From positions 945,001-1,009,000 of the forward strand of contig JAYKKM010000079.1 of assembly GCA_035772405.1 (NCBI GenBank): 64,000 bases of DNA. The letters run 5' to 3'. Of this stretch, positions 1 through 12,308 are shown piece by piece (the stretch's first letter is position 1; each line of letters opens with the position of its first letter). The DNA is from Chrysogorgia sp. JL179-B06. Its lineage: Eukaryota; Cnidaria; Anthozoa; Scleralcyonacea; Chrysogorgiidae. The notes under the pieces were generated by a model that was not told the DNA's origin, made no database searches, and worked only from the letters and a program-made list of their open reading frames with translations. The position numbers and the translations under genes were made by a program.

Positions 1-470
1 GTGGGTTTTAAGATGGGTGGATGGTTGGATATGGTGCATGGATTGATGGGTGGGTTGGTGGGTTTTAAGATGGGTGGATGTTTGGATATGGTGGATGGAT
101 TGATGGGTTTTAAGATGGGTGGATGGTTGGATATGGTGGATGGATTGATGGGTTTTAAGATGGTTGGATGGTTGGATATGGTGGATGGATTGATGGGTGG
201 GTTGGTGGATGGATATGGTAGATGGATTGATGGGTGTGTTGGTGGGTTTTAAGATGGGTGGATGGTTGGATATGGTGCATGGATTGATGGGTGGGTTGAT
301 GGGTTTTAAGATGGGTGGATGGTTGGATATGGTAGATGGTAGATGGATTGATGGGTGTGTTGGTGGGTTTTAAGATGGGTGGATGGTTGGATATGGTGCA
401 TGGATTGATGGGTGGGTTGGTGGGTTTTAAGATGGGTGGATTGTTGCACGGTTGGTGCATGGATGCAATG
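1..470. repeat. GGATG-rich minisatellite
   Basis: Degenerate tandem repeat built round the phrase GGGTTTTAAGATGGGTGGAT, seen at least eight times at spacings of about 44-63 bp with internal GGATTGATGG sub-repeats. Open frames across it on both strands are repeat translations, not genes. The left edge runs off the window. Confidence 0.9.
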
Positions 471-2186
471 GAAGAAAAAAATACAGAGAAGAGATACATT
501 AGTCATAAATGCTTTATATGTTTGAATGGAGGAAATTGATATTGTTCGCAGAAAGATAAAAATAATTTTTGTTTTTTCACAATTGTAGTTTGCATAGTGT
601 TCGACCGCTGTCTGATCAACGTCAAGAAGATGATAGACTCTCAGCACAAGAACATTCTTCAAGGGTTAGTGTATAAATTTCGTTGGTATTCTGTTGGGAT
701 TAAAATATTTAACAGCTCAGGGGTCATCCTAAGGAAAATGTGGAACTGCTCCAGTTCAACATTACGCTAACATCTGATCAAAATGAGTATCATTGTGGCC
801 ACGGGGAATATTATCACAGTTGCATTTTTCGCAACTGGTCCCGGTTTGGTCTTAAAATGTATGTATTCCAACACTCGAAATTTTCCTTCACCATAAATCC
901 TTTCATAATATAAAGATAGCTATTTTGTGGTGGATTTTAGAGTCTGTGGAAGATTAGATTTATTCAGATTTAGCACTATTTACAAAGCTTTAAAATATAA
1001 CAAATATACCAGTAATATACTAAAAAGAAGCAAAATATACTAAAAAGAAGTGTTCATCAGTTGCCCAGAAGACCTATTAGTAGACAGAAAATTTTGAATG
1101 CCTTGGGACGTTATTTAATAAGATTTTTTCATAGATATCATACTTCATACATCAATTTAGTTGGATTTTTTCAACTCAACATTTCCTCTAAAAGCCAAAA
1201 ACTCAACTGGGATTGAAACAGCGCAAAACCAAAATAATTTCTTATAACTCAGTGACCAAAGGACATTGGCAACAAAAATTAAGTTTGTCTAATATGAAAG
1301 AACTCGTAAAATAATAGAGTAACACCTTTTATAACTTTTCCGTATTTTACTTCGTTTTTGAAATTTTCAGTTTGTTTGATATGTAAATGAGATGGTCTCT
1401 GACGTCAGGTGCACGGTAGAGAATTTTCACTCATTAAAAAGTCTTATATCTCGGTGATTGCTAAGTTTACAACGTTTATTATCATGAGGAGTTAAATTTT
1501 CAAGTAAATTTGTGGAAAATACTTGAAGATGGAACTAATATTCACATGTGTGAAAATTCTCAATATATATGGCACTTATCTCTATTTCAATGCTTACTTC
1601 GTTCATGAAATTAAATAGGTTATTATCTAGTTTAAACCTCTATCCACTGTGAATATCTTAATTCGTCTCCAAAAGAGTTGAAAATACCATGTCATTCATA
1701 CTATTAGTTTCTTTATACAGTGCAGGAATAGTGAACTAATATAAAAGTAATGACATCGTTCCTTCGCGATCGTATATTGAACAATTTCACAATGAACGGT
1801 TGGGAGCTTCGAAATTCGAGACTTTGTCTTTTTTACAAGGTACTCTATGGTCACATAGACTTGAACTATGTTAGTTTTATTAATCACGACCGTACACGAT
1901 TTTTATTAATCACGACCGTACACACTTTAAATCCTAGTCTTATACTTAAAGTTCCGTTATGTAAAACAAGTACGTTCAACGGCAACTCAGTGTGCAAAAC
2001 AGCTTCACCAACTGGCCTCCTGACATTATCTAGCTTTAATAACTTTCTTCGTCGCACTTATTCGTCCTAACTTACTTCAGTTTTTGATGTAGACATGTCA
2101 TATAATTGGTCTCTTGTTCGTGACTGCCTTTGTCACAGATATTTAATTACTTTTTCTTATGTCATTGTTTTTTATGTATATTTGTA
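471..2186. other. Intergenic DNA, no supported gene
   Basis: AT-rich sequence with short open frames only. A 106-codon frame at 1750-2070 (+) has no recognisable domain and no splice context. A short stretch near 1258-1275 (AAAGGACATTGGCAACA) resembles the terminus of the TTAA-flanked MITE found at 32.8 kb, but I see no partner end nearby. Confidence 0.6.
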
Positions 2187-2192
2187 TATATT
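2187..2192. repeat. Left target-site duplication (TATATT)
   Basis: Six bases directly before the Polinton terminus, identical to 25033-25038. Confidence 0.9.
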
Positions 2193-2920
2193 AGTAGTAT
2201 AGGGAACAGGGCTGCGGGCTCAATTGATGTCAGCCGTAAATATAAATACCAAAACGTCACTAAATTTATAACAAATCGCGATTCGACAAAATTTAGTGTC
2301 ATTTCGGTAAATCTACGTTTACGGAAAACATCGGAAAACATCGAATAAGCCCGCAACCCTGTTCTCTATACTACTACAGCAATCGTTAGTCAAGCTTAAC
2401 ACCCCTCACGTCTTCTACTCAATTGATGTCAAACACGCGCGAGACTGGCGAAACAACACCAAATTTATACCAAATCGCGATTTTCGCTAAATTTGGTGTT
2501 ATTTCAGTCGTATTTTAAAAAATAGAAAGTGTCGCTTCGTCATTCTCGCAAATTACATTTAGGAAAAAATAGAAAGTGTCATTTCAACATTTTCGCGTGT
2601 TAAAATAAAATGTGGTGCGAGCGGTCTTACATATTAAAAAATAGAAAGTGCCATTTCAACATTTTCACAAATTTGTCGAATCACATTTAAAAATAGAAAG
2701 CGCCGTCTCAACATTTTCACAAATTTGTCAAATCACATTTAAAAATAGAAAGTGTCGTTTCAACATTTTCACAAATTTGTCAAGTCACATTTTCACAAAT
2801 TTATGTGTCGTAGAAGTGTCTCACGCGTGATAAAATTGCCACCTGTTATGCAAATTAGGTTATTGCCACCTGTTAATAATAGATTAGTCCGTTTGTTCAC
2901 TATTTTCAGCGTTTGTTGCC
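2193..2920. repeat. Polinton left terminal inverted repeat
   Basis: About 728 bp, inverted copy of 24228-25032. The inner part holds a roughly 48-bp tandem unit (AAAAATAGAAAGTG, then TTTCAACATTTTCACAAATT) present in several copies. The opposite arm has about one and a half more units, which explains the length difference. The last five codons of the polymerase gene lie inside this repeat. Confidence 0.92.
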
Positions 2921-5900
2921 TCTCACTTCAATGTTTTTGTGACCATACGCATAGGAGTCAATACCATTTTCTAAAAGGTATCGTTTATCATCAAAACAGG
3001 ATAGCGACACTTTATTAATTTCGTAACTACCTAGCTGATGTTTGACACTTCTAATGGTCTTCATTGTGTGTCGCAACTGTTTCTGCTCGAGTAACACACT
3101 TTTATAATCTTCATGCTTGATCACTTTTTTAATTATATTCTTTCTAATGCCTTTAGCGGTTTTCCCACCACCCCCATCCTCTTTCAAATAGCTATACATT
3201 TTACTGCGCAACCCAACGAACTCAATAATTGGTGTTCCAGCGCACTCGTCCTTCATCTTCCCAATAACTTTCTTATTCTCTTTAAAAGCGAATGGGCTGT
3301 CTGCGGGGTAATCGCTATTGTCAAACTTTTCGCGCTCCATCATAAAGTCAGAGTAGACGTCGCCAGTTTTGATTGAGTACAACAGACTGTCAGTGTCAGT
3401 GAAGTGCAATCTACAGGTGTCGCTAGAGTACTTTTTCATAATATAATTATAGTGAAAATTGTACATCAGCGTTTTGCTCAAGTCTAGTATGCACATACCC
3501 ACGTATGCGGGTCTATTTAATGTCAGCGTTTCTTTGACTTTGTGGACAGCGACTAAGTTCTCGCTAAATATTTTGCAAGACACAAACGTCGGCTTCGAGA
3601 CAAGCTTTTCTAACTTTTTCTCGGTGGTCACTAATCTTACATCCACACGCTTCCTCAAATTCTCCATTGTTTTTCCGAACACACTGTTGTTCATCAACTT
3701 GAAAAAGTCCTTCTCAAAAGCGTTCTTAGCCGCAGTTCTTTTGACTGTGTTAAAGTCAATGTACTTACTCAACCACTTGGACTGGTCAAACTGTAGGACC
3801 CTATGCACCTTTTTGATTTTCAATCCAAGATCTACATACAACTGCAGATTTCTATAGTGACACACATACTTTTTTTTGTTCATCAAATTAGTCACCAGCT
3901 TCTTCACACCGCCAACACTCACATCAAACTTATTTTTAATTTTCGTGCAGTACTCCGACAACATGTCGACAGTTATTTCCATCTTCTCAGGAGCCACCGG
4001 GTAGTCGTTGTGTAGGTCATGCAAATGGTCTGGGTATTCCAAGTCGACTTCAAGCAACAGACCCTTTTTACTACCGTCGTGATAGTCGCATAGATTAACT
4101 TTTTTTATCTCTTTCTCAGTCAACCACTTGAAGCCACCCGTAGGTAAACTTTGACTCATCGCCCATCCATACAGATTGTTGGCATCAAGGTACATCAAAT
4201 ACTTCGACTCTCGCTCTTTGTCATACCCTTCCATGTACTTATTATTCGCCACACCATGTCTGTTACATATGTAGCTCACACCACCACGCATGCCTAACTC
4301 TACAAACTGGAACATGTCAATGTCGGACAATAATTCGAGTTCCACTCCAGTCATCTTTAACATAGCATCCCAAGCCAATCCAGGTGATGTGAAATAGTGA
4401 CACGGGTCTAGTTTGTACTCACGATGGCATGTCTTTCTAAAGTTTTCAAAAACGTCGGCGAGCAAGAGCACATCACTTTTCAAATACAGGTCGTGATACC
4501 CACCCATATTTTCAACGTCGAAGTAGTCCCACACGTCAATGGCGCGCTCATGCATTTCTTCCGTAATATGCTCGTCGTTCAGAACGCTGTAAAAGTCTTT
4601 TTTAGAGGGTAACTCGCATTCGTCGAATTTCTCAAAGGAGTCCATGTAGTCATAGGGGTAGACCCCCTTTCTTGTCATGAGTGCTAACCCTGTTTCATGA
4701 AACACTTCTGACGTGTATTTGAAAGCGTCTCTTGGTAGGTTCTTCACCAAGTTGTCCAAAGAGCTACCCATGAACTGAAAGCTGTCCAAGAACACCAAGT
4801 TTTTTCCAAGCATGAACGCCATGTACTTCTCCATATTGTTCGGTATCACATTTATGTCTTGACCAAACTTACCAATCTCCTGCATGATGAAATGGCTATC
4901 GTAGCCGCGCAAGTTATGAAAGATCACAGGTATTTTATCAGTCAACTTAAAGTTCACGTTACACTCACGATGCGCAGACCCTCTGTACTTACCTGACACG
5001 TGACAGTGGTCTCTCACTCTAACGTCGTCATCAGTGTACTCAACACTGCAAATATGACAACTCTTAGCCTCGTCAAAGTTTTGTTTATCGTCATCAGTCA
5101 GTATCATCTCTTTGTTAAAGTGACTCTCAGATGTCTCTTTACAATATTCGACAATTTCTAACATCTCCCCAATGAACTTGTTGACTGCGTTTTCGCCGCG
5201 ATACACTTTTACTGGCTTACTGTACTCGTTGTCGTAGCAACAAACTAATTTATACCCATAACCGCAGTCAACGTGTCTCTGGTAAGCATTTGTGTAGCTA
5301 CTCTCGCTTGACAGCTTTGTTGTGTGCACCTTCTGTGTGATAGCCTCGAAGTCTGCATACACCACAAATGGTACATTTAATTGTCTGCTAAAATTCTCAT
5401 ATTTTACTTTCGCGCCTTTTTGTGGCATTTTAATAGCTTGCTTCCCATTAATGACCAAACACACTTCAATATGACTTTCAAGCACGTCCGCACGGGTGAA
5501 ACACTGCAAACAATACCTACAAAAGTGCTTTCTCGCCTTATACTTTGTCTGACGGTACATGAATTTGTCGAAATCGCGAATGTACACATAATGCTTGTTG
5601 CCCACGTCATTAGTTATCAACAGTAGGTCCATATGGTCAGGATACGTCTCCTTAGAAACGTACACAGGGAATGGCTGCTTACTTTCATACCCAAAAACAT
5701 TGATGCTAATTTCGTTAGCCTTTTCGATCTTGTTGTAATCTTTGAGTGTGACTGGGAAGTCAATTCCGTCATAGTTCAGCTCACCGACATGCCTAGCGTA
5801 CTTTGACGTTCTGTCAGAGTTTTTTCCAACAGGAAATTTGTGTGCGAGGTGGCACCATCTAAAGCACTCGTTGTCATCATCGTTATTTACGTTTACCAAG

Positions 5901-6131
5901 CCCTTCATACTGTTGCGCAGCTCCTTTGGCAACACAATGTAGCTACTCCCATGCAAAGGTCTGTAAATAGCGACATTAACGTAGTGTGCATCTATTTTGT
6001 CGATAGTCCATCCAGACCCCTCAGATAGCCACCCAGCTATCCGTGTCAAAATCTGCTCCGACCCGCGATTGGCAACACCCTCGATGTCGTGCTCGTTAAT
6101 GACGACGAACGTTTCGCTGTTAAAGTAGGCA
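2906..6131 (-). CDS. polB: Polinton DNA polymerase B, main part (gene interrupted near its N-terminus)
   Basis: This open frame encodes the catalytic part of a protein-primed type family B DNA polymerase, the replicase of Polintons. Residue numbers start at the TTG at 6049. Exo I is VYADFEAI (about 230-237), Exo II FHNLRGYD (about 377-384) and Exo III around YLKSDVLLLAD (about 521-531). Polymerase motif A is DANNLYGWAM (about 622), motif B KLMNNSVFGK (about 784) and motif C FTDTDSLLYS (about 883). Two Cys/His clusters sit before and after Exo I (CRYC...H...C near 177-197; CHIC...H.H near 331-350). All catalytic motifs look intact. The TTG at 6049 is not the real start: the frame stays open to 6131, where a nested transposon cuts it. 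The N-terminal segment continues at 10113-10575 in register. Confidence 0.92.
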
Positions 6132-6998
6132 CACTGTAATTTTTAGGGAGTAAAAATTACTCCGAAAAGTGGGGGTAAATGTTTGTCGCACAAACACCCC
6201 AGTTTTGAAGGGTAAATTTTGAGAGGGGGTAACATTTACCCCTCTCAAATTGGTGTAGTTTTTACCCCTTACAAAGGGGTAAGGTTTTAAGGGGTAAAAG
6301 TTACTCCAAACAAGGTGGTAATTTATAGGGATAAAATTTACTCCATGCATCTAAAAAAATATTAAATTGGCCGCCATTTCGGAATATTAAATTTTATAAA
6401 ATAATGTACCAAATTAATCCAATAATATACAAAATATATCATGTATTATTCATACTATGTGAAACAGAAACACATTTTTGCTGCCAAATCCTTTTTACAG
6501 CTGCCTTTCTGAATAAACCGAATCTATAAAAATAAACGTGTCCTTCCGTTTTGTTGGATAGCTAATATTAAACACCGATAGTACGCAGAGTGTAACGTAA
6601 ACAGGGCTGAGTCCAACGCGCACTTTGAGACGTTACATAACTTTTCTCCCTCGACATGACTTGTTCACTTGTACTGCACACGTCGTTTCATGTACTATAT
6701 AAAACATAAGGAAACATACAGATTTTATGTAAAAACTTGTATATATCGATGCAAGGAGATCCGTATAAAACAGAGGTTCGAGAGAGTTCGGACAATGTCT
6801 AGAGCCATACGTATTGAGACATAAGCATGGGACATACATAAACTTCTCTGAAACGTTGCAGTCGTCTAGCTTTTTCTGCAATGACTTTTCAATTTTTGAG
6901 TTAGGTCTCGATTTCAATTTACCAGTCTGAGAGCATGAAGTTGCCATGTTTTCCGTGGCTTGTTTCGCTGTTTGATTAACTTGTAAACATTCCTTTGG

Positions 6999-7129
<131 letters not shown>

Positions 7130-7240
7130 TGTTAGAAACTAATTGCCTACATGACCACATGCACGTGTTACTGGTTTTAAATATTATATAACATGATATA
7201 TTTTCTAAAAAGTCCGAGATGTAATGAAGTTTGTCACTTT

Positions 7241-7396
7241 CGCAAGGCGTGCCACCTCAACGTTCTGTTTCAAGTCGTGCCAACTCAAAACTCCAGCATA
7301 GCAACAAACTTCATCATGAAATTGAAATTTCTCCACTCGCAAGGCGTGCCGCCTCAACGTTCTGTTTCAAGTCGTGCCAACTCAAAACTCCAGCAC
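7241..7396. repeat. 57-bp direct repeat pair
   Basis: Two near-identical copies starting at about 7241 and 7338 (CGCAAGGCGTGCC, then TCAAGTCGTGCCAACTC). They lie in the interior of the nested transposon and their function is unknown. Confidence 0.85.
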
Positions 7397-8142
7397 GTGG
7401 ACAGTGATTTCAATTCCATTTCTTAGACTTAATATCAATATATCCTAATAATTATTAATAATATAGTGAGTTTTGACATCATAAAATGGTAGGACAAAAT
7501 CTTGTACCCATGATCTCCGAGAACGCCTTTCTGCAGGTGATCTGTTTTATTCTGCCTATACGTTGAGGAATATTTTTCGAAGATAAAAAGACATAATCGC
7601 GCATCAATGACAATGGTATTAGAGCTTTTATAAATATTTTTGTTACGTATGTACATTACCTCAATAATAATGATCCTCGAGTGCAGCAATAGTTTCACTA
7701 TATAGTAACTCCATTCACTAGCTAGTAACTGCCTTTTCTTCTTTAAGAAAATTGTCAATTGCAAGTTCGATTTCACAAGCAAATCTATATTTTTTATATA
7801 TGGTTGAAAATATATATAATAATTAAATATAAATGAGAAAAATGTCATACCATTTTGTTTAAAAATACTGTAACAGTATAATATTAAGTAACCTAAGAGC
7901 AAAAGGTAAGCGAAATTACTGGATTCATTCGCATGCATTTTGGCAGTTTGCTAGATGCTTGTCTTATGTCATTGACGACGATTTAATTAATCGCCCACGG
8001 GAAATTCTTTAAAATTAAAACACCTACTCAATTTTCATTTCACGCCGCCACTGACTTTAATACACAGCATGAGCTCAGCTTAAATATTAGTCTTTATTTC
8101 TATAACATCATATATTTTTAACAACCTTTCAAGTTAATATAA

Positions 8143-8217
8143 AATCCCTGACGGGAATCGAACCAGTAACCTTCTGATTACCGTGATAAGACGCTCTAAT
8201 CATTATATTGAGCCAGA
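8143..8217 (-). repeat. tRNA-like relic (probable tRNA-derived SINE head)
   Basis: Read on the minus strand it has a D-arm-like start (TGGCTCAATATAATGATTAGAGC) split by mismatches and a canonical pol III B-box, GGTTCGATTCC, at the expected spacing. The anticodon stem is imperfect and position 33 is not T, so it is unlikely to be a working tRNA gene. Confidence 0.6.
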
Positions 8218-10112
8218 GCCACATGGCACACATATACGTGTGAATTGAAATAAGACGGAATTACGAAGACGCGAAGTCGTGGTATAATATAACTCGCGTC
8301 TTATGTCTCTCGGTATAAACATACGTATAAATGGCGCTAATAAATGTGTGTTAGTTAGTAAAACATGTACACTGCTATCTGTCAGTCTCAACAGTAACAA
8401 ACGAAATCTGCATACGTGTAAATATGCTAATTAACGCGGTTAAATCGGCTTTTTGAAAGTGAATCCATAGACATATAGGGGGAAAGCCTTCCATATATTT
8501 GACTTTTTCAGTATGGGAATGAAATTTTGTTCAAGCATGGACAAAAGGATATAACTGACTCAATAGGATAACTGTTCACTCGCTATGACTTATCCGCCGG
8601 ATAAGCTATCCATGCTGAACAAACCCATGCTTATCATTATATAGTCTTTCGCCTTTATCATTTAGTATAAGAAGCAATGTTATAGCTAGCTAACGTTCAT
8701 GGGCGTCATGGTATAACTAAGGCAGACGCGCGCGCATGAGTTAGAAAATCGGCTTGAACAACTTTGAGGTTATTTACTGACATGCAATCTCACACACAAT
8801 AATATATATACATTTCGAACATATAAGAATATATACGAAGTAATAACATAATACTTGCGCTTACCTTTGTATTAGCTCGATACACGTTCGAAGAAGGTAT
8901 TCAAATCAATACGTCTCAACTAGTAGGCTTCCAGTGACAAAGACAATGATCAGATTATCGTCCTCTAATATCTTTTTATCGTAATCGAGCGCCAAATCTT
9001 TTCATGCATTCCGATTGGTTCATACAACAGAAGAGGGTTGGACTTCATGACTAAATGGTTTAACAATTGCGCACCAAGATATTTATGAAGAAATGATTGG
9101 ATAATTGGTTAGGACAGAAGGATATTGTAATATTATTTGACACCATAAATTCATAACTATAATAGGTTTTTAGTAAAAAATATGTGCATGGTGTGACTGA
9201 TGGCGGATACACCAAATCAGATAAATAATTAGAGTAAGGATGTTGTCTGTCTCAACATCACGACAAAAATGAAACGCTAATATTAAACTCGCAGTGCAAG
9301 AGAGGATGTACTGTACATACGAAAACTAAAGGCCATATAAATGCGCACCAATTTTTATTGTTTATATTAATTCCTGGTTAATCAATAGCGCTGCATATCA
9401 AACATTCATTCTAGTCGCAGGAATTAATGGTAGTTGGATCTAACAAAATTAGATCTACCCTTAAATATAAACATATGGCAAACAGATGTTCCACTGATAC
9501 GAATTGATTCACGCAAAAATTAAGATATGTTGCGGTAGAGCGCTCTGTGATGAGCGCTCTGCGTGTTCGTATGACTATACGACTGTATAGATGCCTTGGT
9601 GTTGTGGTATCTGCGGAATATTTTCGGCTAAGACCTTTCAGCAACAGTTCTCAATCTGCACATCGGAAGATGCCATCGTAATGACCCGAATTAACACTGC
9701 TTATGTCTAACACTGACATCGGACGGTTGCACGACATGCAACGTTTAGAAGATATTACTCTTGGCGCAAACAGATGAACCGTCACCACGATATCGATGGA
9801 GTTGACAATGTCTGAATCAAAACTTGATTCGACGAAAGTCGCCATTACGATGCCATCTTAATATCTTAATACAACAGTGAGAAGAGGAGTAATTTTTACC
9901 CCACTAGCTTTTATCCTCCAGCTTCCCGTATATTAACACTCCAAAGGGGGTAATTATTACTCCATTTTATTTTTTACCCCCGTTTATCACTTTATCCCCC
10001 CAATTTTTACCCCCGAACGGGAGTAATTTTTGCTCCGTTTCAGGTTACCCCTTTTGCGGGAGTAATTTTTAACCCGCACAAGAGTAAATTTTACTCCCTA
10101 AAATTTACAGTG

Positions 10113-10575
10113 CAGTTTTGTATGTGGTCTTATCGAGCTCTAAAGCTTTCTCGAAAGTGACCTTGACTGTCTCTACCACTTTCATTCCATTGGTCTCACC
10201 CAACTCACGTCTCAAAAGGTTGATGACAGCGCTTCTACTACCGCTTACCTGATTGATGTCTCTGTCGTCAATTACCTCGACTCCATAAGACCTTGTGAAC
10301 CCTCTCAGTGCTCGATCCAACAGCCGTGGGCTATGGTCTTCAACTGTGGGTTGCGCCTCCTGGTTTCTGACAAGACGGGTGTGCGTCCGACTGCCAACGT
10401 TAACTCGCCTGTTTGTCAGCGGGTTAGTAGTACTGACATTTGTCGTGTCACTAAAAACACCATCTCTAACAAGTTGATTGTAGACTCGCCCATGAACGTT
10501 GACTGCTCTACCTGTTAGTGGATTTACAACAGCTGCACCATTTCTAACAAGTGAGTTTTCTGTGACGTCACCCAT
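10113..10575 (-). CDS. polB: Polinton polymerase B, N-terminal segment
   Basis: This frame begins MGDVTENSLV at 10575. It carries two copies of a motif like NPLTGRAVNVHGRVYNQLV (also NPLTNRRVNVGSRTHTRLV). The motif resembles the viral 2-cysteine adaptor domain but lacks its cysteines. Towards its end comes the VKVTFEKA stretch typical of Polinton polymerase N-termini. The stop at 10105 is supplied by the nested transposon. If the insertion and one copy of its 2-bp duplication are ignored, the frame is in register with 2906-6131. The whole gene would then be about 1,230 codons, a normal length for the family. Alternative: a separate short protein, but the register and family pattern argue against that. 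Confidence 0.85.
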
Positions 10576-10580
10576 GGCTT

Positions 10581-11025
10581 CTATATACTACACTTGTTTT
10601 TTTTCCTAAACCACTCGTCGTAATAATTGTCGCCACTTTCGCACCATCCTAGTTTTAGCATTAGCATCTGAGAGCTGTTGCCGCAAACGCTGAGTCTAAT
10701 CTTTTTTAGCGACTTCATTTTCATACCACACTTCTTTCGCACTGGCCAGCTGTTCCAACGCATGGTTATGTCTTTTCATCTCAGCTTCATAGCTTAAGTG
10801 GTTAAACTTTGAAGACATAAAGCCACCGTCTGCGAAAACAACTGCATTAAATATCCCTCCAGCCACAAATGCGTTGACGGTGTGAGGTCTTCGACTACAG
10901 GTTGTGTTTCTTGGTCTCCAAAAAAGCCGTGAACGTTGGTCGCTTTATCTGTTAGTGAGTTGACAACGGCTGCACTCGTCTTATGCGCCCGTCTTTTTGT
11001 CAGTGGGTTTTTCACAGTCCGACTC
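10581..11025 (-). pseudogene. Decayed tandem copy of neighbouring Polinton genes
   Basis: Three fragments lie head to tail. 10581-10650 copies the 3' end of the zinc-ribbon gene (11041-11604). 10651-10868 copies part of the coiled-coil membrane gene (11627-12046) with a frameshift. 10869-11025 copies the 5' end of polB, including a KNPLTKRR motif. The order fits a tandem duplication of the polB-start/zinc-ribbon/coiled-coil segment followed by internal deletions. The short open frames here are therefore remnants, not new genes. Confidence 0.8.
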
Positions 11026-11040
11026 ATTGGCTTCTATATA

Positions 11041-11604
11041 CTACACTTGTTTTTTCCTAAACCACTCGTCGTAATAATTGTCGCCACTTTCACACCATCC
11101 TAGTTTTGGGTACACCACCCCAAACAAATTATCGTCGAACAAGTCTTTCACCTTCCCGTCTTTGAGGTCTGACACCTTCTCGAGTGTCTTGACTCGTCTT
11201 CTATGACACAACCTAGTAATGTAGTACCCGTATCTGCTGACGTTTCTACCCTTTATCAAATTGCATGAGTGCAACACATTGACAACTTTCAAGAAGTCCT
11301 CTTTTATCAACTCAAGGTGCTCACCCTTCACAACGTTCCGTAGTCTCCTCCCCATCCACCAAGACCGTTTGTGAACGCTTTTTAATCGCGTGAGTCTCGT
11401 GTCGCTGTAACTCTGAGTGTAACCCCATTCGGTGTCGCCACACTTTGGACACGCGTACCCACCACAGTTGGTCATGTTTTTCACAACGTCACAATCCGAG
11501 CAGTAGTAAATTCTAAGGGTGTCTCCACACTCAGTTTGCGTCTCACTCGCGATTTCGTCAATTGTGTAACCATAGCTCATCTGCCTCATAAGTTTGTCCA
11601 TCAC
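11041..11604 (-). CDS. Zinc-ribbon protein of unknown role
   Basis: 187 residues. A four-cysteine zinc ribbon lies near the N-terminus (YYCSDC about residues 33-38, YACPKC about 50-55), followed by a basic, Trp-containing middle section and an aromatic acidic end (CESGDNYYDEWF). Such ribbons occur in viral transcription factors and in nucleic-acid-binding proteins generally, and nothing more specific is visible. It lies between polB and three small membrane-protein genes on the same strand, so it may be co-transcribed with them. Its 3' end is duplicated downstream at 10581-10650. Confidence 0.7.
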   Translation of the reverse strand: MMDKLMRQMSYGYTIDEIASETQTECGDTLRIYYCSDCDVVKNMTNCGGYACPKCGDTEWGYTQSYSDTRLTRLKSVHKRSWWMGRRLRNVVKGEHLELIKEDFLKVVNVLHSCNLIKGRNVSRYGYYITRLCHRRRVKTLEKVSDLKDGKVKDLFDDNLFGVVYPKLGWCESGDNYYDEWFRKKQV

Positions 11605-11626
11605 TCTTATACTACTCCAACATTTT

Positions 11627-12046
11627 TTATTGAGTTAGCGCCCACACCACTATTCCACTACCCAAACCTAGCGCGCTAACAAACAATAATTGGTATTCCT
11701 TCATTTCCGCACTCGGTTGGTAGTAATCCGCGACCCTTGGGAGGTCAGTGAACACTCGTCCGCTGTACTGTATAGTCATCACGCTTCTAAGTTCTTCCAA
11801 CGCATGGTTTGTGTCATTGATGTCAGCGTTAGCGTCTGAGAGCATTTGCCGTAAACGCTGGATCTTATCTTTCTTGGCGACCTCATTCTCATACCACACT
11901 TCTTTCGCACTGGCTAGCTGTTCCAACGCATGGTTATGTCTTTTCATCTCAGCTTCGTAGCCTGAGTGGTTAAACTTTGAAAACATAAAGCCAGCGCCTG
12001 CGAAAGCCACTGCATTAAAAACCCCTCCAGCCACAACGCTCACCAT
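11627..12046 (-). CDS. Small coiled-coil protein with membrane segments at both ends
   Basis: 139 residues. A hydrophobic alanine/glycine-rich N-terminus (about residues 2-22) is followed by a charged helical stretch likely to be a coiled coil (about 30-92). The hydrophobic C-terminus (about 118-138, LLFVSALGLGSGIVVWAL) can span a membrane. I recognise no family. It starts 4 nt after the stop of the next gene upstream (12051-12293), as in a polycistronic block. A broken copy lies at 10651-10868. Confidence 0.65.
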   Translation of the reverse strand: MVSVVAGGVFNAVAFAGAGFMFSKFNHSGYEAEMKRHNHALEQLASAKEVWYENEVAKKDKIQRLRQMLSDANADINDTNHALEELRSVMTIQYSGRVFTDLPRVADYYQPSAEMKEYQLLFVSALGLGSGIVVWALTQ

Positions 12047-12050
12047 TAAC

Positions 12051-12293
12051 TTACGTTGATTTGAATGGATCTGTCGGTATCCACTTTTTTGATTGCAGCC
12101 ATTTTACTAACAGCGTTCCCGCACCAACAGCTGCAGCAAGTTTCACTGTGCCTTTCACAGTCTCTGGTGTTCCCAATGGTTCTCCCAAAGCCTTTTTAGA
12201 AATCATACTCACTGCCACAGCACCAGTCGTAACAAGTAGCGCGTCGTACAGTTCGTTCATGAGTTCTTTTCGATCGATCGCAGCCATATACAT
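12051..12293 (-). CDS. Small membrane protein, unknown
   Basis: 80 residues with two hydrophobic segments (about 18-32, LLVTTGAVAVSMI, and about 50-64, VKLAAAVGAGTLLVKWL) and a charged tail. No family recognised. It sits in a minus-strand run of three small membrane proteins with gaps of 4-15 nt. That supports it being a real gene and hints at an internal virion membrane or a vesicle role, which is inference only. Confidence 0.6.
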   Translation of the reverse strand: MYMAAIDRKELMNELYDALLVTTGAVAVSMISKKALGEPLGTPETVKGTVKLAAAVGAGTLLVKWLQSKKWIPTDPFKST

Positions 12294-12308
12294 TGTCGTG
12301 TGTTTTGT

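Noticed and set aside
1750..2070. 106-codon frame upstream of the Polinton
   Set aside because: No domain, no splice or codon evidence; likely chance.
6040..6049. TTG at 6049 as polymerase start
   Set aside because: The frame stays open upstream to the insertion boundary and family features lie beyond it, so this is not the true start.
8143..8217. Functional tRNA gene
   Set aside because: Good B-box, but the anticodon arm and acceptor stem do not pair properly; treated as a relic.
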